A DNA stretch of 64,000 nt, taken from the NCBI GenBank assembly GCA_017861315.1, contig JAGFXP010000003.1, positions 1 to 64,000 of the forward strand, written 5' to 3'. Each line of letters begins with the position of its first letter. The first letter of the stretch is position 1. This DNA comes from Bacillota bacterium. Its GTDB lineage: Bacteria; Bacillota; Clostridia; Clostridiales; Clostridiaceae. Shown here piece by piece: positions 9,380 to 17,381 of this stretch. The position numbers and the translations under genes were made by a program. The notes under the pieces were generated by a model. The model was not told where the DNA came from and ran no database searches. It saw only the letters and a program-made list of their open reading frames with translations.

Positions 9380-9577
9380 ATGAATGGTACAGTAAAATGG
9401 TTTAATGGAGAAAAAGGATTTGGATTTATTACAGGAGAAGACGGAAACGACTGTTTCGCACACTTTTCACAGATAAATTCAGATGGTTACAAATCACTGG
9501 ATGAAGGACAGAAGGTTTCTTATGATGTTGTTAAAGGCGCAAAAGGACCTCAGGCAGAAAATATTAGTGTTATTTAA
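9380..9577 (+). CDS. csp: Cold-shock domain protein (CspA family)
   Basis: 65 residues, the standard length for a single cold-shock domain that binds single-stranded RNA/DNA. RNP1 reads [11 protein letters not shown]2 reads DCFAHFS, where most family members have a V-F-V-H-F core. The start ATG at 9380 follows CGGAGG. It is nearly identical to the paralogue at 33510-33707, including a conserved leader and promoter. The usual role is RNA chaperone activity during cold or growth transitions. Confidence 0.95.
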   Translation: MNGTVKWFNGEKGFGFITGEDGNDCFAHFSQINSDGYKSLDEGQKVSYDVVKGAKGPQAENISVI

Positions 9578-9590
9578 TCAATAAATATTT

Positions 9591-9626
9591 CGCCCCTTGG
9601 ATAGACTACTATTCGGGGGGTTTTTA
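9591..9626 (+). terminator. Terminator after the first cold-shock gene
   Basis: CGCCCC pairs with GGGGGG across a loop that contains a short GATAG/CTATT stem, followed by a run of T. Confidence 0.65.
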
Positions 9627-9655
9627 GTTGTATGGAAATGTAATATTAGAAAGAG

Positions 9656-10342
9656 GTGCTTGTTATAAAAATAAAATATGAAACAAAAATCAATGAATCT
9701 GAAGTAAAGGGAAATGTCGCATTTGTGAAACTGAGAAAAAAAGATGGCACGACTGTTGATACAAAAATAGATTCCGAAGATCTGGACAGGGTTTTAGAAA
9801 AAGGGACGTGGTTCGCGGAATGGAGTAAGGATTTTAACAACTATCTTGTTAAAACGCTCAGCAGCTCTTCTGCCGATGGCAAGAACGCTAAAGAAAAGCA
9901 AACTTTGCAGTCATTTATCCTCAATACCAATACCAAAACCCCTATCAGACACATCAATGGTGATACCCTGGATAACAGAAAGAGCAACATAAAGATATAT
10001 GACCAAAATGCTGTAATCAATGATTATGAAGTTGTGGACGCAGACAGTGTTTATATAATACTTCGAGATAAATATGGCAGAAAAAACGGAAAAACCCTTA
10101 TCGACAGCGAGGATTTGGACAGGGTAATTAACAGTTTCCATTCCTGGGTTTATTACCTTCACGAAGGTGAACATTATGCTGTGGCAAACACCAAAAACGG
10201 CAGGGTCTTTCTGCACAACTTCATAATGAATGCTCCGGAAGGTATGGTAACGAAATATGCGACCCACAACACTATGGACAACAGGAAGTCCAACTTAAAG
10301 AACGTGCCTATTGAGAAAGATTCCCAAGAAAAAGCACAGTAA
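9656..10342 (+). CDS. Protein of two tandem degenerate HNH-like modules
   Basis: About 228 residues built from two repeats of roughly 100 residues. Each begins with a K/R-rich strand followed by IDSEDLDRV, and ends with an HNH-homing-endonuclease-like tail: LQSFILNT...IRHINGDTLDNRKSN in the first, LHNFIMNAPEGM...YATHNTMDNRKSN in the second. In active relatives the tail reads DHINHNTLDNRKSNL. Here the first histidine position is altered in both copies, so catalysis is doubtful and DNA binding is more likely. The start is uncertain: the frame opens with GTG at 9656, but that GTG overlaps the only ribosome-like site, AGAGGTG. An ATA codon at 9665 is better spaced. Confidence 0.55.
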   Translation: MLVIKIKYETKINESEVKGNVAFVKLRKKDGTTVDTKIDSEDLDRVLEKGTWFAEWSKDFNNYLVKTLSSSSADGKNAKEKQTLQSFILNTNTKTPIRHINGDTLDNRKSNIKIYDQNAVINDYEVVDADSVYIILRDKYGRKNGKTLIDSEDLDRVINSFHSWVYYLHEGEHYAVANTKNGRVFLHNFIMNAPEGMVTKYATHNTMDNRKSNLKNVPIEKDSQEKAQ

Positions 10343-10350
10343 AGCATATA

Positions 10351-10392
10351 AGAAAACCAGGTTCCCGATCAACAGTCGGGACCTGGTTTTCT
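10351..10392. terminator. Bidirectional terminator
   Basis: Strong hairpin: AGAAAACCAGGTTCCCGA pairs with TCGGGACCTGGTTTTCT around a seven-base loop, with A-rich and T-rich flanks. It serves the HNH-like gene on the plus strand and the aldolase gene on the minus strand. Confidence 0.85.
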
Positions 10393-10397
10393 CATAT

Positions 10398-11174
10398 TCA
10401 TCTTTCCACTATTTTTGAAACAATTTCACGATATGCCTTGATATATTCAGCTGTATCCAACCCAACGCAAACACTGTCGAATCCATCAGCCAGATATCCG
10501 TTTGCCGCTTCCGGGCTGCCGGTAAATATGAAGCACATCTTTTGGGCTGCTTTGCAGGCGCTTAGGATTCTGGCAATGGCCTCCCTGAACTCAACATCAT
10601 CGAATTGTGCAGGCTTTCCCATAGCTATGGAGAGGTCATACGGACCAACAAATATTCCATCCACGCCATCAATAGACACTATCTTTTCAATGTTCTCGAG
10701 GCAGCCCAAAGTTTCGCATTGAGGTATCAATAGCGTCTCGCGATTACAGGTCTCCATATATTCTGCAATACTGCCGGAAGCATTGGGCGCAAAACCCCAT
10801 CCGCCATCTCTTGTTGGGCAAAACCCACGTGAACCAACCGGAGCAAATTTTGCGTATTTCACCAATTGCTTTACCTGCTCTGCAGTTTCTACACAAGGCA
10901 CAATGAGTCCTTGCGCACCCGCATCAAGCATCTTCAAGACGGGGCTTCTTAAAATCTCGTGAATCCTCACGAACGGTGTAAGACCTGAAGCCTGAGCAGC
11001 TGCAATGCATCGTTCTGACCCTTCTGTTGCTATTGCACTGTGCTCCATGTCTATTATTACATAGTCCATGTTTGTATACCCGAGACATTCAATTGCAGTG
11101 GTGCTTTGCATGTGAGTAAATGTTCCAATAGTTTTTTCGTTCTGTTTGAATTTTTCCAGCACAGAATTTTTCAT
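10398..11174 (-). CDS. HpcH/HpaI-family aldolase
   Basis: The start is ATG 11174 (MKNSVLEKFKQNEKTIGTF) with TTGGAGG upstream; about 258 residues, usual for the family. It shows the TIM-barrel signatures of class II pyruvate aldolases of the 2-keto-3-deoxy-sugar/4-hydroxy-2-oxoheptanedioate type: VIIDMEHSAI, KMLDAGAQGLIVPCVETAEQ, PQCETLGCLENIEKI with the metal-binding Glu, and GIFVGPYDLSIAMG with the metal-binding Asp. It would cleave a 2-keto-3-deoxy acid to pyruvate (or the reverse) with a divalent metal. The aldo-keto reductase gene lies 28 bases upstream on the same strand, so the two probably form an operon. The substrate is unknown. Confidence 0.88.
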   Translation of the reverse strand: MKNSVLEKFKQNEKTIGTFTHMQSTTAIECLGYTNMDYVIIDMEHSAIATEGSERCIAAAQASGLTPFVRIHEILRSPVLKMLDAGAQGLIVPCVETAEQVKQLVKYAKFAPVGSRGFCPTRDGGWGFAPNASGSIAEYMETCNRETLLIPQCETLGCLENIEKIVSIDGVDGIFVGPYDLSIAMGKPAQFDDVEFREAIARILSACKAAQKMCFIFTGSPEAANGYLADGFDSVCVGLDTAEYIKAYREIVSKIVER

Positions 11175-11202
11175 AAAGACCTCCAAATTATTTATTTTGA
11201 AG

Positions 11203-12048
11203 CTAACGGTTGAAGATTTCCGGATCGGCATAAACTTTGTCCGGTTCAGCCCCCACCCGCATACCTTTGTCCAGTTCCTGGATTTTGATCATATCTTCCC
11301 CGCTTATCTCGAAATCGAATATATCTGCGTTTTCCTTTATCCTTGATGGATTTGTTGATTTAGGTATGGTCACAACCCCCATCTGCAGGTCCCACCTGAG
11401 AACAATCTGGGATACCGTTTTCTTGTATTTTTTCGCCAGCTCTATTAAAAGGGGAATATCGAACAGCCTGCCTCTCATCAGGGGAGACCATGCTTCCAGC
11501 TGTATTCTGCTGTTCTTGCAGAACTCCCTCAATGCGTTTTGAACAAGAAGGGGGTGGAACTCCACCTGGTTTACCATGGGCATTACCTCAGCTTCTGCCA
11601 TTAACGCCTCCAGATGCCCTTCAGTGAAATTGCTTACTCCTATGGCCCTGACACGACCGTCACTATAAAGCTTTTCAAGGGCCCTCCAGGTTTCATTCAT
11701 CAGCGGTGTCGGCCAGTGAATAAGATACAGATCCAGGTAATCTGTGCCGAGTTTATTGATTGAGGCTTCAAAGGCTTTCAAAGTTTTCTCATAACCCTGG
11801 TCTGTGTTCCAGACCTTGCTGACCAGGAATATCTCTTCCCTTTGCTTTCCGCTTTCCTTTATAGCCTTACCTATCCCTTCTTCGTTGTCATAAAAGGAAG
11901 CTGTATCTATATGGCTGTATCCGGCCTTGAGCGCATCCTTTACCGAATCGACAACAGAACACCCGTTTTCGATTTTATATGTGCCAAAGCCGAGCCATGG
12001 CATTTTTACTCCGTTACTCAATACCGTGCAACTCCTGATATCCTTCAT
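11203..12048 (-). CDS. Aldo/keto reductase
   Basis: The start is ATG 12048 (MKDIRSCTVLSNGVKMPWLGFGTYK) behind CAGGGGG; 281 residues. The catalytic tetrad is visible: Asp and Tyr in DTASFYDNEEGIGKAI, Lys in VSKVWNTDQGYE, His in LYLIHWP. The NADP(H)-binding tail IPKSTNPSRIKENADIFDF is intact. This is an AKR of the 2,5-diketo-gluconate/glyoxal reductase group (YvgN-like) that reduces aldehydes with NADPH. Its pairing with the aldolase suggests a shared aldehyde or keto-acid route, which is inference. Confidence 0.9.
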   Translation of the reverse strand: MKDIRSCTVLSNGVKMPWLGFGTYKIENGCSVVDSVKDALKAGYSHIDTASFYDNEEGIGKAIKESGKQREEIFLVSKVWNTDQGYEKTLKAFEASINKLGTDYLDLYLIHWPTPLMNETWRALEKLYSDGRVRAIGVSNFTEGHLEALMAEAEVMPMVNQVEFHPLLVQNALREFCKNSRIQLEAWSPLMRGRLFDIPLLIELAKKYKKTVSQIVLRWDLQMGVVTIPKSTNPSRIKENADIFDFEISGEDMIKIQELDKGMRVGAEPDKVYADPEIFNR

Positions 12049-12162
12049 TTCTATACCCCCTGAAAATTGATGTGTGCCGCTTCTTATATTATAATATATG
12101 AATACAATAATTTGCAAAATATGCGTCTGATCTGTAGATTTCTTTGAAAGGAGCTGAAACAG

Positions 12163-12753
12163 GTGCACTTATATGCGGAAATGTTCGATGCAGTCAGGAG
12201 TCTGCTCGAGGAAAGGGGCAGGGTTATAGTTGCCATTGAAGGCAGGTGCGGAAGCGGAAAGACAACACTGGCAGCGCTTATGGCAAAGGAATTCGACTCC
12301 AGCATCTTCCATATGGACGACTTCTTTCTTCCTCCTTACATGAGGACGGCAGACAGGCTTGCAGAGCCGGGCGGCAACGTCCACTATGAGCGGTTCCTGT
12401 CCGAGGTCATTGAGCCGCTGCTGGAAGGCAGGCAGGTATGCTTCAGGCCCTATGTCTGCTCAAAAGCAATCTTCGGCGGCGAGGTATGCATTGAAAGCAA
12501 AAAACTCAGCATCGTGGAGGGCTCCTACAGCCTGCATCCCTGCCTGAGGTACGCTTACGACCTGAAGGTCTTCCTCACCGTGGATCCGGAAACCCAGGAG
12601 AAGAGAATTCTCCAGCGGAGCGGCCCTGACAAGCTAAAAGATTTCAAGAGGCTGTGGATCCCTTTGGAAGAGCATTATTTCGGGGAGCTGGATGTGGAAG
12701 GCTGCATCGACATGATTGTGGACACAAGCTTCATTGAAAAAAGCAGCTCCTGA
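12163..12753 (+). CDS. P-loop kinase of the uridine kinase type
   Basis: 196 residues starting with GTG at 12163, preceded by GAAAGGAG. Walker A is EGRCGSGKTTLA near residue 27, followed by HMDDFFLPPYMR, a signature of the small uridine/pantothenate-kinase-like P-loop proteins. VEGSYSLHPCLRYAYDLKVFLTVD corresponds to the Walker B region and the following strand, and the basic EKRILQRSGPDKLKDF lid follows. It transfers phosphate from ATP to a small molecule; the substrate is not evident. It is a single-gene unit, and the GTG start decides the N terminus. Confidence 0.75.
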   Translation: MHLYAEMFDAVRSLLEERGRVIVAIEGRCGSGKTTLAALMAKEFDSSIFHMDDFFLPPYMRTADRLAEPGGNVHYERFLSEVIEPLLEGRQVCFRPYVCSKAIFGGEVCIESKKLSIVEGSYSLHPCLRYAYDLKVFLTVDPETQEKRILQRSGPDKLKDFKRLWIPLEEHYFGELDVEGCIDMIVDTSFIEKSSS

Positions 12754-12775
12754 CCTCATGGTCAGGAGCTGCTTT
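12740..12775. terminator. Bidirectional terminator
   Basis: AAAGCAGCTCCTGACC pairs perfectly with GGTCAGGAGCTGCTTT around TCAT. It overlaps the stop codon of the kinase gene. On the minus strand it is followed by a T run and also serves the flavin oxidoreductase gene ending at 12826. Confidence 0.85.
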
Positions 12776-12825
12776 ATATGGAAATTAGCTTAGGAAGAGC
12801 TTTATGGACATGTATCCCCGTTTTC

Positions 12826-14748
12826 CTATACTTCATATCCGGCCATGTACCCGTCGTAGATACCTCTTAAGCCGTTTGTCACTATGAGAGAATCCCCGAC
12901 AACCCTCACAGGAATGCCTGCCTCCTCCAGCGGAGACTGCAGTACATTATAAGGCCTTGAACCTGCCGCTATAACAACGCTGTCCACTTCCTCAAGGACT
13001 ATCTCTTTTCCTTTTCTTTCTATAGTGACAGTGTCGCTGCCGATTTTTATAACCTTAGAGCTTGTGTATACCGGAATATCATATTCCTTGATTGCTTTGC
13101 GCAGCAGCATTGCAGTCTCCCTTTCACAGCCGTTCAGTATGTCATCGAGCATCTCTACGATTGTTACGCTGTGCCCGTACATTGCCAGATACTCAGCTGT
13201 CTCAACGCCTACGGAGCCTCCGCCTGCAACGACTACATTCTTGCCGAGCCTGCAGTTCTGCATCAGCACATCATTTGCCTGGTGAACATTTTCGCCGTCG
13301 ACTCCGGGAATCGGAGGGATGAAAGGCTTTCCTCCGGTTGCAATAATTACCTCATCGGCGCATAATCCAATAAGCATCTCTTTTGTTGCCTCGGTGTTCA
13401 ATTTGACAGTGACATTCAAATCCTTAAGCTTTTTAGTCTGCCACTGGACAAAAGTCAGGAATTCAGTTTTTCCAGGAGGAAGCGCAGCAACATGCCATAG
13501 CCCCCCCAGCTTATTATCCTTTTCAATCAGAGTGACGTTATGTCCTCGCTCCGCTGCAACTATGGCTGCCTCGCAGCCTGAAACGCCGCCTCCTACAACT
13601 ATGATATTTTTCGCTTTTCCGACTTTTGTAATTTTCAGTTCATATTCGCGGTCGATCTCAGGATTGACCAGGCAGTGGCAGTTGTTCCCGCGCATATTTT
13701 CACCTATGCAGCCTTGTATGCATCCTATGCAGTATCTGATTTCATCCAGCCTGCCTTCCCTCAGCTTATTCGGAAAATCAGGATCGGCCAATGAAGCCCT
13801 GCCCATGCCTATGATGTCTGCCTTACCCGCTTCAAGTACGCTGAGCGCCAGGTTCCCTTCATTTATTCTTCCGGCAGTTATAACAGGTATGCTTACAACC
13901 TTTTTAATTTCTTCCGAATTGTCTACAAACACCGCATTCTCCATGGAGGATGGTTCGACTATGTTGTATGAATTTGTGAAAATTCCCTGGGAGCAGTCTA
14001 TGGCATCTACTCCTGCCGCCTCAAGCTTCATGGCGATTACCCGCGTTTCTCCGATTGAAATCCCGCCGGGCATATATTCAACTGTGGAGAGACGAGTCAG
14101 GACCGGAAAATCGTCTCCGACCTTTTTTCTGATGTTTGCTACAATTTCTAGCAGGAACCTGCAGCGGTTTTCAAGTGTGCCGCCGTATTCATCTGTACGT
14201 TTGTTTGCATACTTTGAAAGGAACTCCGATATCAAATATCCGTGCGCGGCATAAATTTCAACTGCGTCGAATCCCGCCTTTTTCAAATTCAGGGCTGTAT
14301 CTCCGTACTTCTCGACTATTTCACGGATCTCTTCTACGGACAACTCCCTCGGCCTTTTCTCTCCTTCCACGTCACGATAAGGTGATGGCGCTGCAAGATT
14401 TTCATCCGATATCCCTATGAAGGTTTCCCTGCCGGAATGGCTTATCTGTGCAGCTATCTTTCCTCCGGCCGCATGAACACGGTCCGTAAGTTCTCTGTGG
14501 CTTTCTAGCAGTTCTTCACTCCATATTCCAAGCATCCTTGGGAAGAATCCAACGTGAGGCGCAATACCAAAGTATTCTGTGATGACAAGCCCCCAGCCTC
14601 CTTTTGCTTTTCTTTCGTGATAGGCAATAAACTGTTCCGTGCTAGCGCCTTCGGTCGTGGCCGCCAAAGTAGACATTGCTGGAACTATTAGCCTGTTCTT
14701 CAGTTCTAGACTTCCGATTTTGATTGGATCAAATAATTTTTTGTACAT
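12826..14748 (-). CDS. NADH:flavin oxidoreductase / 2,4-dienoyl-CoA reductase-like
   Basis: 640 residues starting at ATG 14748 behind AGGGGAG. N-terminal Old-Yellow-Enzyme TIM barrel (1-340) with ISHSGRE and YAAHGYLISEFLS. Next comes a 4Fe-4S cysteine cluster CIGCIQGCIGENMRGN..C. The C-terminal part is a pyridine nucleotide-disulfide fold with the FAD motif VVGGGVSGCEAA and the NAD(P) motif VVAGGGSVGVETAEY. This architecture is shared by FadH, trimethylamine dehydrogenase and clostridial enoate and bile-acid reductases. It probably reduces an activated C=C bond. A 16-bp palindrome lies upstream and a Crp/Fnr-type regulator gene is next upstream on the same strand. Confidence 0.9.
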   Translation of the reverse strand: MYKKLFDPIKIGSLELKNRLIVPAMSTLAATTEGASTEQFIAYHERKAKGGWGLVITEYFGIAPHVGFFPRMLGIWSEELLESHRELTDRVHAAGGKIAAQISHSGRETFIGISDENLAAPSPYRDVEGEKRPRELSVEEIREIVEKYGDTALNLKKAGFDAVEIYAAHGYLISEFLSKYANKRTDEYGGTLENRCRFLLEIVANIRKKVGDDFPVLTRLSTVEYMPGGISIGETRVIAMKLEAAGVDAIDCSQGIFTNSYNIVEPSSMENAVFVDNSEEIKKVVSIPVITAGRINEGNLALSVLEAGKADIIGMGRASLADPDFPNKLREGRLDEIRYCIGCIQGCIGENMRGNNCHCLVNPEIDREYELKITKVGKAKNIIVVGGGVSGCEAAIVAAERGHNVTLIEKDNKLGGLWHVAALPPGKTEFLTFVQWQTKKLKDLNVTVKLNTEATKEMLIGLCADEVIIATGGKPFIPPIPGVDGENVHQANDVLMQNCRLGKNVVVAGGGSVGVETAEYLAMYGHSVTIVEMLDDILNGCERETAMLLRKAIKEYDIPVYTSSKVIKIGSDTVTIERKGKEIVLEEVDSVVIAAGSRPYNVLQSPLEEAGIPVRVVGDSLIVTNGLRGIYDGYMAGYEV

Positions 14749-14787
14749 GGTTACTCCCCTTTTCGTTTTATTGGCAACGTTTAAATT

Positions 14788-14803
14788 AGTTAAAGCTTTA
14801 ACT
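14788..14803. promoter_or_regulatory. Perfect 16-bp palindrome before the flavin oxidoreductase
   Basis: AGTTAAAGCTTTAACT, 40 bases upstream of the start codon at 14748. It has the size of a dimeric regulator operator. Which protein binds is not known. Confidence 0.45.
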
Positions 14804-14865
14804 ATCTTAGCTTCATTTTAGCAAGGCAGATCTCTTGTGTATGTCCTTTAAGATACATAAGGAAT

Positions 14866-14909
14866 AAAAAAAATGAATCTGCCGAAGTTAGACAACTTCA
14901 ACAAATTCA
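14866..14909 (-). terminator. Terminator overlapping the end of the Crp/Fnr gene
   Basis: Minus strand: TGAAT...GAAGTT-GTCT-AACTTC...ATTCA followed by eight T residues. The inner stem spans the TAA stop of the regulator gene. Confidence 0.55.
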
Positions 14910-15565
14910 TCCGAACAGAGCTTATACAGTTCATTTACGTTTAATAGAATTATCCTGTTTCTTTCGGTTTTTATTATGCCCCTGTCCCTCAGCTCTTTCA
15001 AGTACTTGGCTGTGTTTATGCGGTTCATCCCCGCCACTGAAGCCAGCTCATCCTGCCGGAGCTCAATAACGCTGCATTTCCTGTTGCCGGCAATATAGTA
15101 GGAGTAAAGGAAATTGCATATCTTAATCAGGCCATTGTCATACAGGGAGCTCGACATATCGCATATCAACAAATTCACCAGTTTGACCATGCCTTCCAGC
15201 AGCGAAGTGTTGAATTCATTGTTTTCTTTAGCGATCTTCCCAATATCTGCCTTGCTGAAAACCAGAACTTCAACATCATTCATGCAGGTGAATATCAGGG
15301 ACTTTTCCAATTGAAATTCCAAGGGATAGTACAGCGGCTGTATTGTGCCTGTGCCATGGAAGGATATGGTTTTCTCATGGCCGCTTCCGTGAAGGACAGA
15401 AAGGCGAAGGCTTCCCTTTAAAATATAGTAAATCTTGCCGAAACTGCTATCCACATCGCAGATCACATCCCCCTTGCGATGCGATTCCTTTGTATGCTTT
15501 ACTTTTCCAAGTATCTGTTCATATTTCCTGAAATCCTCTTCGAAATAATATCTTGGCGTTATCAT
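14888..15565 (-). CDS. Crp/Fnr-family transcription regulator
   Basis: 225 residues from ATG 15565; only a weak AGGT precedes it. The N-terminal cyclic-nucleotide-binding fold is visible (GDVICDVDSSFGKIYYILKGSLRLSV), but it lacks the cysteines of oxygen-sensing Fnr at its N terminus. The C-terminal winged helix is clear (RQDELASVAGMNRINTAKYLKELRDRGIIKTERNRI). The effector is unknown. It is divergent from guaB and upstream of the flavin oxidoreductase. The palindrome TTGAGGTTTTCTCAA at 15673 in its own upstream region is a likely binding site. Confidence 0.85.
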   Translation of the reverse strand: MITPRYYFEEDFRKYEQILGKVKHTKESHRKGDVICDVDSSFGKIYYILKGSLRLSVLHGSGHEKTISFHGTGTIQPLYYPLEFQLEKSLIFTCMNDVEVLVFSKADIGKIAKENNEFNTSLLEGMVKLVNLLICDMSSSLYDNGLIKICNFLYSYYIAGNRKCSVIELRQDELASVAGMNRINTAKYLKELRDRGIIKTERNRIILLNVNELYKLCSDEFVEVV

Positions 15566-15672
15566 TCATTATCATACCTATCCATTTAAATTTTGATATT
15601 TTTTCATTCTCTTATCAATGAATATTCTATATGCATGGAATTTTTCCTCTATACAGACTCAGCTAAAAATAA

Positions 15673-15687
15673 TTGAGGTTTTCTCAA
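15673..15687. promoter_or_regulatory. Candidate Crp/Fnr operator between the regulator and guaB
   Basis: TTGAG-N5-CTCAA is a perfect inverted repeat resembling the TTGA...TCAA half-sites of this regulator family. TATAAT follows six bases later toward guaB, so the site overlaps that promoter region. Confidence 0.5.
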
Positions 15688-15782
15688 TAATATTATAATG
15701 TAGTAATTCCCTGAAACTCCTTGCTTTTTTCCCCATATAAATCTATAATTTTATAATGAATCTTTTTTTGGGAGGAAACGAA

Positions 15783-17288
15783 ATGGCGTACTATTATGAT
15801 GAACCTTCTCGTACTTTTAGCGAATATTTATTAGTTCCTGGATATTCTTCAACAACATGCGTACCGGCTAATGTAACATTAAAAACACCGGTCGTTAAAT
15901 TTAAAAAAGGTGAGGAACCTTCTATCACTATGAACATCCCGCTTGTTTCAGCTATAATGCAGTCTGTTTCAGACGACAAAATGGCTGTAGCTCTTGCAAA
16001 AGAAGGCGGTATTTCTTTCATCTACGGCTCTCAGACCATCGAGAAGCAGGCAGATATGGTAAGGAAAGTTAAAAAGAGCAAGGCTGGTTTTGTTTCCAGC
16101 GATTCAAACATAAGACCGGATCAGACCCTGGCAGACATTCTCGAACTGAAGGAAAAAACCGGACATACAACAGTTGCAGTCACTGAAGACGGAAAACCAA
16201 ACGGAAAACTGCTCGGTATAGTTACAAGCAGGGATTACCGTATCAGCCGTTTAGATACGAACACAAAGGTCAGCGAGTTCATGACTCCTATCGAAAAAAT
16301 CATTTACGCTAAAGAGGGCATAAGCCTGAAAGAAGCTAACAATGTGATTTGGGACAATAAGCTCAATGCTCTTCCTGTTATAGACGAAAACCAGAGAATG
16401 GTTGGATTTGTATTCAGAAAGGACTATGATTCACACAAGGAAAATCCTCTTGAGCTGCTTGATTCCTCAAAGAGATACGTTGTTGGCGCCGGAATCAATA
16501 CAAGGGATTTCGCTGAGAGGATCCCCGCACTGGTTGAAGCAGGCGCTGACGTTGTTTGCATCGACTCTTCCGAAGGATTCTCCGAATGGCAGAAGCTTAC
16601 TATAGAATGGGTTCGCAAAACCTACGGCGACAAAGTCAAAATCGGTGCCGGCAACATAGTGGACAGGGAAGGCTTCAGGTTCCTTGCAGATGCAGGCGCT
16701 GACTTCATCAAGATAGGTATCGGCGGAGGCTCCATCTGCATAACGCGTGAAACTAAAGGTATAGGCAGAGGACAGGCTACAGCCGTCATCGAAGTTGCCA
16801 AGGCAAGAGATGAGTATTTCGCAGAAACAGGAGTATACATTCCGATCTGCTCCGACGGCGGAATCGTGCACGACTATCACCTGACATTGGCTCTGGCTAT
16901 GGGCTGCGACTTCTGCATGCTGGGAAGATACTTCTCACGCTTCGACGAAAGCCCAACAAACAAGGTTATGGTCAACGGCAGCTACATGAAAGAGTACTGG
17001 GGCGAAGGCTCCGCTAGAGCAAGAAACTGGCAGAGATACGACCTGGGCGGCGCCACTAAGCTTTCATTCGAGGAAGGCGTTGACTCATACGTCCCTTATG
17101 CAGGAAGCCTGCATGACAACCTCAGCGTTACACTGAGCAAGATCCGCTCAACCATGTGCAACTGCGGAGCTCTGAGCATTCCTGAAATGCAGCAGAAAGC
17201 TAAGCTTACACTGGTTTCTTCTGTAAGCATCGTTGAAGGCGGGGCACACGACGTAGTACTGAAAGATAAAACTATATCACCAGTATAA
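15783..17288 (+). CDS. guaB: IMP dehydrogenase
   Basis: The start is ATG 15783 ([23 protein letters not shown]) behind GGGAGG; an upstream in-frame ATG is inside the ribosome-site region. 501 residues, catalysing NAD-dependent oxidation of IMP to XMP, the committing step to GMP. Features: TIM-barrel N-terminal part; CBS pair about 100-220 ([21 protein letters not shown]); [13 protein letters not shown] with the active-site Cys in its loop; and the flap region around [18 protein letters not shown]. It belongs to the longer IMPDH subtype without a close bacterial-type N terminus. It ends in a strong terminator, so it is a single-gene transcript. Confidence 0.93.
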   Translation: MAYYYDEPSRTFSEYLLVPGYSSTTCVPANVTLKTPVVKFKKGEEPSITMNIPLVSAIMQSVSDDKMAVALAKEGGISFIYGSQTIEKQADMVRKVKKSKAGFVSSDSNIRPDQTLADILELKEKTGHTTVAVTEDGKPNGKLLGIVTSRDYRISRLDTNTKVSEFMTPIEKIIYAKEGISLKEANNVIWDNKLNALPVIDENQRMVGFVFRKDYDSHKENPLELLDSSKRYVVGAGINTRDFAERIPALVEAGADVVCIDSSEGFSEWQKLTIEWVRKTYGDKVKIGAGNIVDREGFRFLADAGADFIKIGIGGGSICITRETKGIGRGQATAVIEVAKARDEYFAETGVYIPICSDGGIVHDYHLTLALAMGCDFCMLGRYFSRFDESPTNKVMVNGSYMKEYWGEGSARARNWQRYDLGGATKLSFEEGVDSYVPYAGSLHDNLSVTLSKIRSTMCNCGALSIPEMQQKAKLTLVSSVSIVEGGAHDVVLKDKTISPV

Positions 17289-17300
17289 TAAAGAAATGAA

Positions 17301-17333
17301 AAAGGGTGCTTACTGAGTAAGCACCCTTTTTTT
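17301..17333 (+). terminator. Terminator after guaB
   Basis: AAAGGGTGCTTACT pairs with AGTAAGCACCCTTT and runs into a T tract. Confidence 0.85.
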
Positions 17334-17381
17334 ATTATCTCTATTTCACATCTCATCATCGGCATGTCTTTGATAAGTTTA

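Noticed and set aside
13319..14254. 311-codon plus-strand frame opposite the flavin oxidoreductase
   Set aside because: It is antisense to a well-conserved enzyme, has no ribosome site and no recognisable domain.
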